Assembly (NCBI RefSeq): GCF_010093595.1
Contig: NW_022985447.1
Span: forward strand, 287,218 to 351,217
Direction of reading: 5' to 3'
DNA from: Mytilinidion resinicola
Lineage: Eukaryota; Ascomycota; Dothideomycetes; Mytilinidiales; Mytilinidiaceae
DNA length: 64,000 bases
Positions 45,078 to 56,177 of this stretch are shown here, in pieces. Each line of letters opens with the position of its first letter. The first letter of the stretch is position 1. A program made the position numbers and the translations under genes. Under the pieces are notes generated by a model. It had not been told where the DNA came from and did not search any database. It was given only the letters and a program-made list of their open reading frames with translations.

Positions 45078-45808
45078 GAGGAAGGGGTTTGGCGGAGAAT
45101 GGATTTGTGGCGGTGGGTGAGGGTCTGATTGGGTTATTGTTGGGGAGACTCCCACGAACGGTGGAAAGAATCAAAGTGCCAGACCTTGCGCCGAAGGAAT
45201 TTTTCGGGTTATGAACGGTAGACGCGTTACCGGAGAGAACGTAGTTCCTACTACCAGCAATTTACGCAACATTATTGCGCACTGATTAGAGACAGTCTTG
45301 GTAATTCGGCCTGTTTCCTGCCGGCTCGTAACTACAGTACGGCTGATCAACTGTCTTGATGTTGTTTCTGTTGTTGGAAGAGACACAATCAGACGCCCTA
45401 AGATCACGTGAGTAAGATCACGTGCACTTTAGACTCGATGTACACACAGGGCTTCGTCCACCACCTTAAATTTACAAGCTATGCTAAGAAAGTAGTAATA
45501 AGTCCTCAGCTTTCCTTTGATTCTTACAAATGTACTAGAAGTAAAGAAAACTAGATCCCATTTCCATCTCGTCCTCGGTCCTTTCGCCACATGGTACAAA
45601 TACACAAGGTGCGACTAAGCACATATCTGCCACCTCAACCATACTGCACTTCTCAATAACAGCCTCATTTCGTACTAACGGCAGCCTCCACACGTCGACT
45701 GTTTCATCATGGCTCCTACGACAACCTCTATGTTGACGTTCGTGCAGACGGCTACGGCTTCCAATCCCCCCATCGCGGCACCGACGCCGTCATCAAGTTT
45801 CGACGGCG
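45078..45808. other. Intergenic, paired CACGTG boxes
   Basis: No gene seen. ATCACGTGAGTAAGATCACG at about 45,403-45,422 contains two CACGTG boxes 15 bp apart (the second is completed just beyond), a possible bHLH-type binding arrangement. A similar pair occurs near 50,264-50,285. Confidence 0.4.
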
Positions 45809-48563
45809 ATGAATTCTCCAACAAACCTTTTCAGCGACTTCGCTCCGCTGCTCACCCTCTTCGGCGAACAGGTCACACATCAGTTTCTAAGCATGTCAAT
45901 GGGGTGGGCTGACAACATACTGCTGGCGATGGGCCCATTAGGTATCATTACGACCGTGGTGAGCGCCATACGAGTCGGGGGTGTCAGAGGACTCAAGGCT
46001 ATTGTCGGAAAGTTTGTTACCACTTTTCAAGCCATCTTTGGATTGGCGTGGCTTTCTGGTAGTCGAAATGACAGAAGATCGTCTAAGCTTCGCTATACGT
46101 CATGTCAATGCAGTGCCTATGTCGTCGGTCCGTTGTTGCTCTGCAGCAGAGCTAGCGAGCCACAGGGCGCGCGAAATCAGATTCTCTGCCGAAGCAGAGC
46201 TGCTCTCCTCCACCTCAGCCGACGTTTGCGAACTCTGGAGTGGCCAGGAGGTCGTCCGCCAATACGGAACTCCTGACACGAAAGAGATGATCATTGTACT
46301 AGAGAAAACGCCTCGCGTCCTGGGTCTTGTGGACGCTTTCTCAGGCAAATATCTTCGAGAAGCCTCTAATAAGATTGTGAACGACTCCAAGGCTTCCAGC
46401 CGTATCTTGAATGAACTGGCGAAAGGCGCTCCAAACTTCACGTTGAATATCCGTGGATCCACGGTTTCGAGATCTGAGCTCTGGTTCTGGACCGCAGTTG
46501 GAATTGTTTGTCAAACGGTCGCGCTCGTTATTCCTGCACTCGGCACATACTACTGGGATTGGCCAAAGGGTGACTTCCCCGTCCCTTCCTATGAATATCC
46601 GTGTTTTCTCATAGGTTCTACTTTTATCATTATTGGCCTGATATTCTGCTCGCGTGTTATTGAAGCCACTACAGCCGAACATGACTTTGTTCAGCGCAAA
46701 TCTAAGAAAATTCAGGTGTTGCGGCTTCAGAGGACATGCACTGTTAGCGATCAGCACTTTGAATCTTACGCAATCCTCAATGCGCCTGGAGACGTGCGTC
46801 TTAGGACTTCAAGGCCGAACAACTATAGTTTTAGGTTAGTATATCTCCTGCCGATACTCCCCAGCTATAGCTTCTTTCTGTCGATTTTCTCCATCCTGTG
46901 AGGTCAAAATCCACTGGCTTATAGTAATCCTCTTCCACATCTCTTAATGCGCGCCAATATTCTTCTGACATCGCACAGCAAAACAGCAGCAGTATCTTTT
47001 ATGGCGACTATTGCTGGATTTATTTGCCAATTTGTGGGACTTCGAGCGCTCCATTGGTTTGCAACAATCATCCTGCTCGGAGTGACTTTGATAATGACCG
47101 GCGCCCGAGCATGGGTACATCGTGGCTTAGTGTCTGACCCTCTGTGTCTCCATCTTCCAGAAGGCCGTGAAATACCTTGGCTTGCTCTGTTCATCACGCG
47201 ACATGTCCACGTTGTTAGTCAAGAAAGCAAAGATGCCTTTCAGTCAGAGGCACAAATGAGAAAGGACGCAACTATTTTCCGAAACGAATGGGAAATTGTT
47301 ACCGGAGGCTATCAGGCTAACTTCAAGAAAAATACTACCCCCGATATCCACGACGCCAGCAACGTGCCCCTCTTTTGTGGTGTTAACCCTAGTGCGGACA
47401 TTGTTGCAGCCTGCTCAATGGGCAAACCATCTACGAATCCCGATAACTATGTGGAAGCCTTGACACTCTCGGTCAGTATGGTGTCCGACATCTCTGACTT
47501 AATGCCTAGGCCTAAAGGATCGGACGATCACATCTACCAGCTGTCATTTGCCATAGAGACAGTTTTTGAATTGGTAAACAGCGTTGAAGCACGGATGTTG
47601 CCCCTCAAAATTACGGCTCTTTTTTGGTGGCACCAGCGGGTTATTCGTGCTGTGAAAACAAAGCAAACTGGGCCACCAATAAATGAACCTCCGCGCTCTA
47701 CGCCTGATACAGAGCGTACAGAAGTCTCCTGTATTCCATATCCCTTTATGGTGCACAAGGATGACAACTGCAAGTGGAAAATTGACCAGACGTCCTTACA
47801 GTCTGCCTTTTCTCTCTGGACACACAGTATGATATCACGTCAGAAACTGTTTGATCAAGAATACAGACAATCCTATGCTACTGCAAGTCGGCTAGCCAGC
47901 CGCCCATACCAAGGATACCTTAGAGTCGTTGGCTACGCTACTAACCAGGGCTCACTTCGCAAACTCCGTTCAACGCTGCATAGATGGACGGGGTTGTCCC
48001 TTCATGAAGTTGCCAAGCCTGACAGCACTTTTGGGTGCCTGCCCGGAATACCAAGTCATTTTAAGCCAACAACTCATGTCTGGCCGGTGTTCGGACTTCC
48101 GCTTTCCTCGGTGTGGGATGATCTCGGTGCCCCTTCTTCGGACGTTCCCGCATACGAAGAAACTCTGGACCTGGATCCCGACAACCAACCCATTTACACT
48201 CCACTAGAATTCGACGGCGGCAACGCGCTGCTGACCGAATTAGCCTTTATATCCAGCAACTCGATAGAGGCAGAGTGTGCAGTAGAACTCTTCGCAAGTT
48301 TCTTCCTGGAACTAGCCTCTGAGATCAAAAGCCTCAACGGTACAACTGCCGTCATCGACAACCCCGTTGTCAAAGAGGACTATCCGATTGAAAAAACCAT
48401 ATGGCAGAATTCGGCGATAGACTCCATTGTCAAGGCGATGGTGACGAGCGCCCCGCTTCTCTTTCCAACGGAGTACGCCGCGAAGGTCGCAATTATTCCA
48501 GCCCTCGCCCGCCACGATCTACTCACGACCAAGTTGTCGAATACAAACGAGCTGCTGGCGTGA
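45809..48563 (+). CDS. Large membrane protein of an uncharacterised fungal family
   Basis: Member of a broad filamentous-fungal family recognised by LLTLFGEQVTHQFLSMSMGW and ADNILLAMGPLGIITTVVSA near the N-terminus and by AEAELLSSTSADVCELWSGQ. Homologues often continue into ankyrin repeats or other accessory domains; here no ankyrin repeats are seen. Later segments have hydrophobic helices (WFWTAVGIVCQTVALVIPAL, CFLIGSTFIIIGLIF, ATIAGFICQFVGLRALHWFA). The exon from 46925 runs open to 48563. An intron at 46835-46924 (90 bp) is clear; another, about 46,063-46,160, is needed to join GLKAIVGK-type sequence to AREIRFSAEAE and is less sure. An ATG at 45709 in another frame is not favoured. Function unknown; the family is often placed near NLR-like or heterokaryon-incompatibility genes. 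Confidence 0.7.
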
Positions 48564-48955
48564 CATCCTCAGCAGCTGCTTCACACGTTTCGTCCCTGCC
48601 TAATACGGAGGCGTCCCCGAATTCAAAAGAAGGGAGTGAGGCTGGTGATGGTGGCGAATGCGCTTCGACTGCTTCGCACGCCTCGGGCCAAGCTGGTGCG
48701 GAGGCTTCCGCAGGCTCAGACCGCGGAAGCACGGCTAATGTGTAACTTTCCGGACGTTGGTTTTGGATGTGTGCTGTTAGACCCTCAGCCCGTGTATTCG
48801 AGTTGCTTGAGCTAGGATATCACCACCATGTGTTTGAAGTGGATCATCTCTTACCATCAGCAAAGCTACACGAGGCAGTAGTGGTATCATCAAGGAGATC
48901 AGGCAGTAAGGCAAGGCATTATTAGTAGCATAGATTTATTTCTGCTTAAGAGCCG

Positions 48956-49869
48956 CTACCACGGCAAGTCTACGTGCTGATAGGATGCGAATCGACCGTC
49001 AGCAGTTCGCGTAGCGTTATCAATCTGCCGAGTTCTCTTTTAGTATTCTAGGGCGTTCACGTGAACTATTGCTACTTACCTCCTGAACAACTCCCTTGAC
49101 ACTGTCCTCCAGCGTCACCGTCGCCTTCTCCCTCCCCATTGCCGTGGCAACATGCGCTCCCATATCCGTCTGGGTCATCCTACAACACGAGGCCGTCAAC
49201 AACAGCGAAACACGCTACACTGAAGCTCCGCCTACTCACCCAGGGCATATCGGCAGCGCAATCAATCCCGGATTCTCAAAATGCAGCTTCCGCAGCAAAT
49301 AATTAATCGACGCCTTCGACGCGCCATACGACCCCGACGCCAGCGCCGCCTTCGGCCCCACCGCCACACTCCCCAGCTGGGACGCCACAACCACGAACTT
49401 CGGCCGCGGCGCCTTCTGCAGCAGCTCCCACGCCGCCTGTAACAGCAGCAGCGGGCCGATGGTGTTGACGTCCTGGTGGTAGCGGTACTCGGCGACGGTG
49501 ATGTCTGTCACGCGGTTGACCTCGAGCACGCCGGCGTTCGCGATGAGCACGTCGATGTGGGGGATGGAGTGGGCGGGGAGGGTGGCGATGGCGGCGGCCG
49601 GGTCGCTGTGGGATAGGCTGTCGATTTTGACGACGATGAGGGTGCTGTCTTTGCCTTTTGGAAGGGAGGCGAGGCTTTGGGAGGTTGCGTGGGAGAGGTC
49701 GCGGACGGCGGCTATGATGGTGGTGTTGTCTCGCGAGAGGTAGGCTGCGGTGAGGCCCCGGCCGATGCCTGTGGATGTTAGAATGTGCCGCGGGAACGGG
49801 ATCGCGAGGCTTTGGTGGTGGCAGACCTCTGTTAGCACCCGAGATGAGGTAGATAGTGTTGGTAGACAT
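48956..49869 (-). CDS. Short-chain dehydrogenase/reductase (C-factor/NorA type)
   Basis: An NAD(P)-dependent SDR of 246 aa from four exons (49869-49827, 49768-49240, 49179-49080, 49024-48956) with introns of 58, 60 and 55 bp. The cofactor motif is split by the first intron and reads SGANRGIGRGL once joined. VLIANAGV is the NAG motif, FVVVASQLGSV holds the Ser of the triad, and YGASKASINYLLRKLH the Tyr-x-x-x-Lys. The C-terminal exons read TQTDMGAHVATAMGR and end in DLPW. The family includes the fungal norsolorinic-acid-ketoreductase-like and bacterial C-factor-like SDRs; substrate unknown. No neighbouring polyketide or terpene enzyme is seen. Confidence 0.9.
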
Positions 49870-50947
49870 GTCACTGTTGTCGTGGGCTTTATTCTAGAGC
49901 TAGCTTTTGTTAATATAGGAAGAAGCGCGCAAAGGGCAGCGTGAAGAAGCTTTCATTATATCGTATATCATTTTGGTAGTAGGTGAAGCTAAATGTGCCG
50001 TTGTCATACTCTGTTGCATCACTCGGATACTTGATGGCAGTCTCTCCGGACGGGAAGCGGAAGAGTTGTAGAACTGACGGGGTCCTCGGAGGTGTGTCGA
50101 TCCCCGCACTATGCAAACCCCATGTTTCTGCTGACCAATTCAATTATAACCTAGAACAAGCATTAACCTTCTGAGAAAACAACGATCATGTAGTTTTATG
50201 GAGAGCAGTATGGTAATCGATAATCAGAAGAATAGAAGGTCGCCAATTGAACGAATGACGTAAGATCACGTGCAATTTTATCACGTGTACTCCATGTGCA
50301 CCATCGGGTCCCCTCCTAGTTTTATAGTCTTAATTTCCTTGAATTCGATAGGCGTGTTATATAAATGCTAAGACTACTTCTAAGGTAGTAGTAAAGCGGT
50401 TAAGCAACGCCGATATACACAGCTCTTCGGCAACAGACCAATGCTAAAGGCTTAAAGAGGTAAAAAATGCAGTAAGTAGTAAGGGGCAAGTTCATCAAGA
50501 TGCGGAGCAGGGTAAATAGATCTAGGGGCGTAGAGGTTATTGTGTATACGTGAGCTAGATTCATCGTTTCATCGTGGTGTTTACATCAAGGGCGTAATTC
50601 CCTTCCGGTAACTGTATCGGGCCAACCGCATATCTGCCTAGAAGACGACAAAAGACGACAAAAGACGATGAGCTGATTATTAAGCTAACAAGATTGTGAG
50701 AAGGTCTTGCATGTGCAGATAACGAAATGGGTATCTCCGACTAATCAAAGGGGTACATCCAAATAGTGATGCCTAACATAAAATACAAACTGTTACGTCG
50801 GGTTTTAAACAGATAACGGCTAGGTTGGTCACAAAGGAAAAAGGAAAATAGTTAAGGAATCCATGGTCTGACATAGCTGACAAAGATGATCTACTCAGAT
50901 CCCACAACCAGAAAAGCGAGACAGCGACAGGCGAGCTTCCATCGATC
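49870..50947. other. Intergenic; possible exon remnant
   Basis: On the minus strand, 50,143-49,910 is an open stretch without an ATG that ends DATEYDNGTFSFTYYQND... with a predicted beta-rich composition. It could be the last exon of a lost gene, but I do not recognise it. A CACGTG pair lies near 50,264-50,285. The rest is AT-rich. Confidence 0.35.
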
Positions 50948-51193
50948 ACTCAGGTTAAATTGATGTGAACTCTGATTTCTATAGACGTCTAGCTAGTTGT
51001 ATATATACTAGGGGAAGGAAGGGGGGCCACCCCTGGGTGGCGCGCTAGTAAGTTCAGCTGAACACTGCACAGCTGAGTTTTCAGCTGGGCTCTCCACAGC
51101 TGAGATCTCAGCTGTGTTCTCTACAGCTGATGTTCGGAGTAGCCTTCTAGCATATGAGTTGTTGATCCTAGGTTGTAGTGCTGCAACCTGAGT
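50948..51193 (-). repeat. Solo LTR, family 'ACTCAGG', copy 7
   Basis: A 246-bp minus-oriented copy with perfect 5-bp target duplications CGATC (50943-50947 and 51194-51198). Compared with the gag-flanking LTRs it keeps intact CAGCTG units and shows few A/T substitutions, so it is the least mutated copy with a perfect duplication in the window. It is the only member outside the left repeat-rich region. Confidence 0.9.
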
Positions 51194-51508
51194 CGATCCC
51201 AGTGCATTTGAGAACCTAGAACACCACCGCTATACCCTATCGATGTCGGGTTAACAGAACAAGAAACTTAAAGAGAGTTGATGGTGATTCCTGGACATTG
51301 GGTTTTATGAGATGTAAAGCCTTCGACTTGCTATATCGGGTTCTTTTATCTTCCTGTTCGGAAAAGACGTACTCAGTTATCTTCAGTTACTTCGTAAACT
51401 TCTTGTGGCGAGTATGGTGGGCGTGGAGATGGAAAAACGTCGAACGTCGACGATTTATAAGACATTGTTGACGAGGTATTGCGGACGGGGGTAGAATTGG
51501 TCCAATCG

Positions 51509-52473
51509 TCACAGATGATTCGATAAGCAACCATTAGGAGGGCTCGATGGGTGCTTAACTCTAATGTGGCGCTTTAGGTTATCTTCCCGAGAGAACGTCT
51601 TCTGACAATCCGCGACTGGGCATTTGAGCGGTAGAAGTTGCCGATGACGGTTTTTTTCATGCCTAGTGAGGTCCGCCTGTAGGCCAAAGGCCTTTTGCGT
51701 GCACCCAGCGAACGAGCAGCGGTATCGTCGATTGTGAATCCGGTTGAAATGTTTTCTATGGTCTGCGTCAGAGATTCAACACAAAACCTTTCTAGGCAGT
51801 CGGGGGCCCACCTGAGGAGAAACGGCATAGTGAAGACCTCTTCGCATTCAGAACAGCGAAGTGGCGAGCACTGCTTCTCATATCCCTGGAACGACGAAGA
51901 CGCACCAACAGGAAGCTGGCTCGTTATTGCCGCTCTGCAAGTCGAGGGATGATCGGCTATGGAAAAGCTTCCGTTCTCAGTCGAAGACATTTCGGCCTCA
52001 TTCAACTTTGTGCCAAAGATTGCTGGTAATGCAGTCGACGGGGGCGAAGCTGAGAGGTTGGAGGGGGTGAAGGAGGAGTCGCTACAAGAAGTTGTATTGC
52101 ATTGCGCTGGCGAGTTTTCTGGTCCAGTCGTAGAGGAGTACGTATGTTCCGGTGCAGGTGGCCACTTGGGCCAAATGGTGGGATTTAATCCATATTCAAC
52201 CTCGTAGGGGTTGACATATTCGGAGAGTTGAGAACCAGAGCCAATGTCTAAACAATGGTCCGCAGGGCTGCTCGAAATTGGTGATGCGCGAAGACGCGAT
52301 GCCTTCGCGCAGGTGTGCTACCAGAGATTGAGCAGAAGCTGGGGTGGCTTTCGCCAACCCACTTCGGGGGTGTGGGTCAGGTCCCAAAACTTCTACTGAT
52401 GTGTTGCGAGGTTTGGCGTGACGGAAAGGAGAGGGTTTATGTCAAGTTTGAAGGCGGGGAAAGGGACTTTCAT
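51509..52473 (-). CDS. C2H2 zinc-finger protein (probable transcription factor)
   Basis: A nuclear DNA-binding candidate of 259 aa from three exons (52473-52397, 52267-51812, 51755-51509). The second intron (51756-51811) interrupts the first finger: joining gives CSECEEVFTMPFLLRKHFNR plus IH, a perfect C-x2-C-x12-H-x4-H finger. Two more follow, YRCSFAGCTQKAFGLQ...H-x4-H and LKCPVADCQKTFSRE...H-x4-H. The N-terminal 150 residues are Ser/Pro/Thr-rich. The start MKVPFPAFKLDINPLLSV and the first intron (129 bp) are inferred from frame and fit, so the N-terminus is less sure than the fingers. Targets unknown. The solo LTR of copy 7 lies 316 bp downstream of its stop. Confidence 0.8.
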
Positions 52474-52777
52474 CTACAGCGTTAGTTTTTCAGCCTTGTA
52501 GGCATACCGTACGGGAGTAGTTGGCACTTGCAGAGGAGACGCAGCCAAGCAACGCTAAGGCATCAAGAAGCATACCTCAAGCCAATCGCATTCTGGCAAC
52601 GCCGTTCAGCCTCTTCGTATCCCGACAGTCGTATCTGCGAGGAGTATGCCTGTTGAAGATCCTGTGTCGACATAGTAGGGAGGCATACTTCAAGCCAATC
52701 AACGCCAGCTCTACTCCGGAGGTCAGGGGTTAGGTCCATTTACCGTTCCGCCTCTCCCACCACGGCAATAGCAGTAT

Positions 52778-53383
52778 ATGCCAAGAGTATGCCTCCCGCT
52801 AATGGATATATCAGGCAGCGAATGCGAAGATTCGGAGTCGCTAGCAGGATTAAGCAGGCTTCCAGCTCTTCAAATGACCCCAGCTTCTATCATGCCTTCA
52901 TACAACATTGCCGCTGCAGCAGATCCGTCACGTACTCCAGGGCCAGAGACTACGACGGCCTTCTATCCACAGTCACCTACCACGTCCGTTTTCACGGGAG
53001 GCTCGAATGCTCAGCCCTTACTGTTCGACATTCTGACGATCCTCTTCGCCGCTGCGTCACTCCTAGTCGCGTATTTGCATCTCAGACACGGCAAAAGATC
53101 CCAGCGACCTGTCTCCGAGAATACGGATATCGAATCTGGCGAGCTGGCAGAACACGGGCGGCGCCGAAGTAGGCTCTCTACAGGTCTCAGAGCGAATCAT
53201 ATGCTTACAAGCCGCAGATACGGACGAAACGGATATCCAACCAAGCGATCCTAGCAGTGGCGAAGGACCTGCCTTCACCATACCAGATAGAGCGTCTGAA
53301 GGACATATTGAGAGCGTAGGACGGGTGGATAGTACTACTTCTACTCTCCATCCGGCCGGCATCGAGGATGAGGCGAAGTGAAT
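52778..53383 (+). CDS. Single-pass membrane protein, uncharacterised
   Basis: The frame from ATG 52778 (or 52802) encodes a Ser/Thr/Pro-rich segment, then one transmembrane helix (LLFDILTILFAAASLLVAYL), then a basic and acidic tail (RHGKRSQRPVSENTDIESG), closing at 53254. A second frame from about 53,200 (LQAADTDETDIQPSD ... to a stop at 53383) has more protein-like acidic composition, so the real C-terminus may reach 53383 through an intron or a frameshift near 53,180-53,200. I do not recognise a family. The topology resembles small fungal membrane adaptors. Confidence 0.45.
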
Positions 53384-53759
53384 TGAGTTCAATAGTGCTC
53401 ATGTGAAAGAAAGCGGTGGACAGGGATGACGGTGATAGATGAAAAAAGGGTGCAATGCATTAGACTAGGGTTTTGGATAGATTCTGGTACGGGTCATGTT
53501 TCAGTCACGTGAGTGATCAATCCAACTATGTATAACTGTAGCCTTCTGGCTCTCTTGCTCTCGGTTATGAAACACTAGGAGACGAAACTGCACCGTTGAG
53601 ATCTCATAGATCAGTTTGTTCTGGTATGACGGGGGCGGGTAGGAAGACATTAATGCTCCGTATTTGTTCCACCTAGAACTAGGCAGCACTCTGATTCGTC
53701 ACTTTTAAATCCCATAACCCCCCAAAGAGGAGCGAAGATACTCTCGAGAGTTTCTCGCA

Positions 53760-54698
53760 ATGGAGCCAACAAAACTACCTTCGACGGAGTCAAACCACAC
53801 CGAAGAGTGGGGCCTGTGCGACGACGCCACCGAGATCCCTACCACACAATCTACAACCAAAAAGCGGTCCAAACAAATCGAAACAAGCAAAGAGAAGGAG
53901 ACCAAGCCATGGCATCCAAATTCCAAGACAGGAACCGCCCAAGACTCCATCATCTCCCTAAACCTAGGTCCCGCAGACATCCAAATAAGTCCGTCCCATC
54001 AACCTCCCACCACCCACTCCACTAACCCTCCCCCAAGCCCCCAAACCCGCCTCCTCCACCCTCTCCAACCCCTTCAAAGAACTATACCTAGACTCCCCCA
54101 CCCACCCCCTCCCCAAATCCCTAACCATCGCCCTCACCAACCGCTTCAAGCTCGCTCAACTCACCCAATTCCCCGCCGACGCCCACCTCGCCTTCTCCCA
54201 CCCGCTCCCCTACTTCTTCGCCGGCTCCTTCATCTTCCCCACCCTCCGCACCGCCACGCACGGCCGCACCCTGCGCCAAGCCGCAGAGAGCATGACGCCC
54301 GCCGTGCTGCGCGGCTTCAAGCGCCACGCTGTGCGCGGCATGGAGTGGCCGGCGATGCTGCTCTCCCCCAGCCCCGACGACGCGGTGGAGGGGATGCTGG
54401 TGTTGGGCATGCTGGATTCGCAGCGGAGGGCGCTGCATGCGTTTCAAGGGGGGTGTTTGATCTGCGGCGGGCGAGGGTGGAGACGGAGCTGGTCGGGGGC
54501 GGGGTGGTGGAGTGTGAGGCGGGGGGTTATGTGTGGAATCGAGGGGAGGGGGCGTTGGTACCAACGGGGGAGAAGGAGTGGGGGGTTGAGGATTTGATGG
54601 GGAGTGAGTGGTTTGCGAAGGTGGTTGCCGGGGCGGCGGAGGAGGAGCGGTTGCTGGGGTTGGAGGGGTGGGATGGGGTGGGAGAGGTCTTGATGTGA
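53760..54698 (+). pseudogene. AIG2-like / gamma-glutamylcyclotransferase-fold protein with a frameshift
   Basis: Probably encodes a small AIG2/GGCT-like fold protein. Exon 1 (53760-53967) is polar. A 70-bp intron (53968-54037) joins SLNL to APKPASSTLSNPFKELYLDS, and exon 2 contains YFFAGSFIFPTLRTATHGRT, MTPAVLRGFKRHAVRGMEWP and AVEGMLVLGMLDSQRRALHA, in the AIG2 order. At a run of six G (about 54449-54454) the frame changes: the next block VFDLRRARVETELVGG continues in another frame to the stop at 54698. The Glu usually found before this block reads Gln (FQGG). One G-tract indel could be a true mutation or a sequence error, so pseudogene status is tentative. Confidence 0.6.
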
Positions 54699-55250
54699 GG
54701 CTGATTTGATTGCTGGAAGTGTGAGGACCGCTTTTTGGGGTGTCCCGACGAGCTCACAGGTTGTCCGGGATCATGAACTTCTATCCTGTTGAACGGTTTG
54801 AAATTTGCCGGCGGAGCACAGGTAGAGGCAAGAACATGAACACGATTCTGTGACAAAGCTGTAACTTCTAGCCAGGGCAGGGGGTATTGCGAATGACGTG
54901 GTGGTCGCTTGTGTAGTACGCGGCATCGCTCGCGGTGCTCTAGTGAATCTACGGATAGTCCATTACAGTTCTTCACATCTCGTTTCGTTTCTCGAGTCCA
55001 TGAAGTCGCTTCAGACAATGATAGATAATGTGCTTGTGGTCAGGCTGGTACTGGAACAGTGCGATCAATTTTGCATTCATAAGACAGTTCATGTATAGAG
55101 AAGAATACGCTCATGTCCCCACTGGTGTGCTTTTGCCGATAGGAGGTTTACCGGCGGTACATAGTGAGCGATCTGACAGACACAAATGATGCCTGATCTC
55201 CACTCCGTGCACACGCATTCCTTACCCTTCTTGCGTCGCGCCACGGTCGT
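54699..55250. other. Intergenic, no gene seen
   Basis: No open frame of interest. Confidence 0.4.
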
Positions 55251-56177
55251 CTAATCACCAGAATCTTGGCCTTCATCGACTTGACCCTCCACCAGATCAG
55301 GACCTTCATGAGCAGAGTTTGTGTCTCCGCCCTTCTTGACTCGCTGAATGTTCCAACCATCAGTATCTTGGCCTATTTCATCGACGTGATCCTCAGCCGG
55401 ATCAAGACCTTCACGAGCAGGGCCTTGGGGCTGCTGTACCTGGAGTTGGGTGTCTTGATCGTGGAGGTGGGGTTCGCTACTTGCGTCCTGGCACAGGGTA
55501 TCGTCATCCTGGGACGGAGTATCGTCATCCTGGAACAGGGTATAGCCGTCCTGGAATAGGGTATGCAGGGCCAGAATCTGCGCGTCTTGATTTTGGATGC
55601 GCGTACGTCGATCCTGGAGTCGCGTTTTCAGATCCCTGATCTCCTTCTTTAGGGCCCGAGCCTCGTTGGCGTAGTTACGGCATCTGGTGTGCAGAATCCC
55701 GGTTTCGTCATATCGATTTTGGGCTCTGGATTTCAGATCCTTGATCTCCCTCTTTAGGGCCTGGGCCTCTTTGGCGTAGATACGGCACCCGGTGTGCAGA
55801 ATCCTGGTTTCGTCATATCGATTTTGGGCTTTGGATTTCAGATCCTGGAGTTCGTTGTCTCGATCTCCGATCAAGCCTTGGCGCCTTAGGTTTTGGGCCT
55901 GTAGATCCCTGATCCTGCCTTGGAATCTCCAAATCCAGACGAAGAGCACCATGATGAAACCCAAGAAGAGCATGATGATACCCAAGAAGAGAATGGTGAT
56001 ACCCCAGAAGAGCATGATGATACCCCAGAAAAATAGGAGGAGTTTCCAGCAGTCGGCACAGTCGCGGAACCAGGGGCCGAAAGGATCCATGATAAAGATA
56101 GTGAGCCAACCGGGTGCGTCGGCGTCGGAAGTCATGGTCCCGACCAGAGCCAGAGCAACCGATGAAACAGTCGCCAT
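55251..56177 (-). CDS. Transmembrane coiled-coil protein built from internal repeats
   Basis: An uncharacterised 308-aa protein in one open frame starting MATVSSVALALVGTM. A long hydrophobic region (residues ~48-80) is made of tandem eight- to nine-residue units of the form LF[WL]GI[IT]. A coiled coil follows with two copies of a 33-residue unit (AQNRYDET...ILHT...C...KREI). The C-terminal third is acidic, with short DD-type repeats (SQDDDT, LCQD). Each block corresponds to a DNA tandem repeat. No family is recognised. The protein would sit in a membrane with a long cytosolic or lumenal coiled coil. The in-frame TTG 16 codons upstream is not needed as a start. Confidence 0.6.
   Translation of the reverse strand: MATVSSVALALVGTMTSDADAPGWLTIFIMDPFGPWFRDCADCWKLLLFFWGIIMLFWGITILFLGIIMLFLGFIMVLFVWIWRFQGRIRDLQAQNLRRQGLIGDRDNELQDLKSKAQNRYDETRILHTGCRIYAKEAQALKREIKDLKSRAQNRYDETGILHTRCRNYANEARALKKEIRDLKTRLQDRRTRIQNQDAQILALHTLFQDGYTLFQDDDTPSQDDDTLCQDASSEPHLHDQDTQLQVQQPQGPAREGLDPAEDHVDEIGQDTDGWNIQRVKKGGDTNSAHEGPDLVEGQVDEGQDSGD
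55490..56040. repeat. Three tandem repeat blocks inside the coiled-coil gene
   Basis: Near 55,490-55,565 there are 21-24-bp units (GTATCGTCATCCTGG...). Near 55,660-55,860 two copies of a 99-bp unit contain GTGTGCAGAATCC and TTTCGTCATATCGATTTTGG. Near 55,950-56,035 there are four to five 24-27-bp units (CATGATGATACCC[CA]AGAAGA). Confidence 0.75.

Noticed and set aside
48401..48745. Ala/Ser/Gly-rich open frame after the large membrane protein
   Set aside because: It overlaps the coding end in another frame, and no plausible intron joins it to the gene.
49303..49869. A 188-codon minus frame rich in Arg, Pro and His
   Set aside because: It is an out-of-frame shadow of the SDR gene; composition is typical of a shifted GC-rich frame, and the SDR motifs lie in the other frame.
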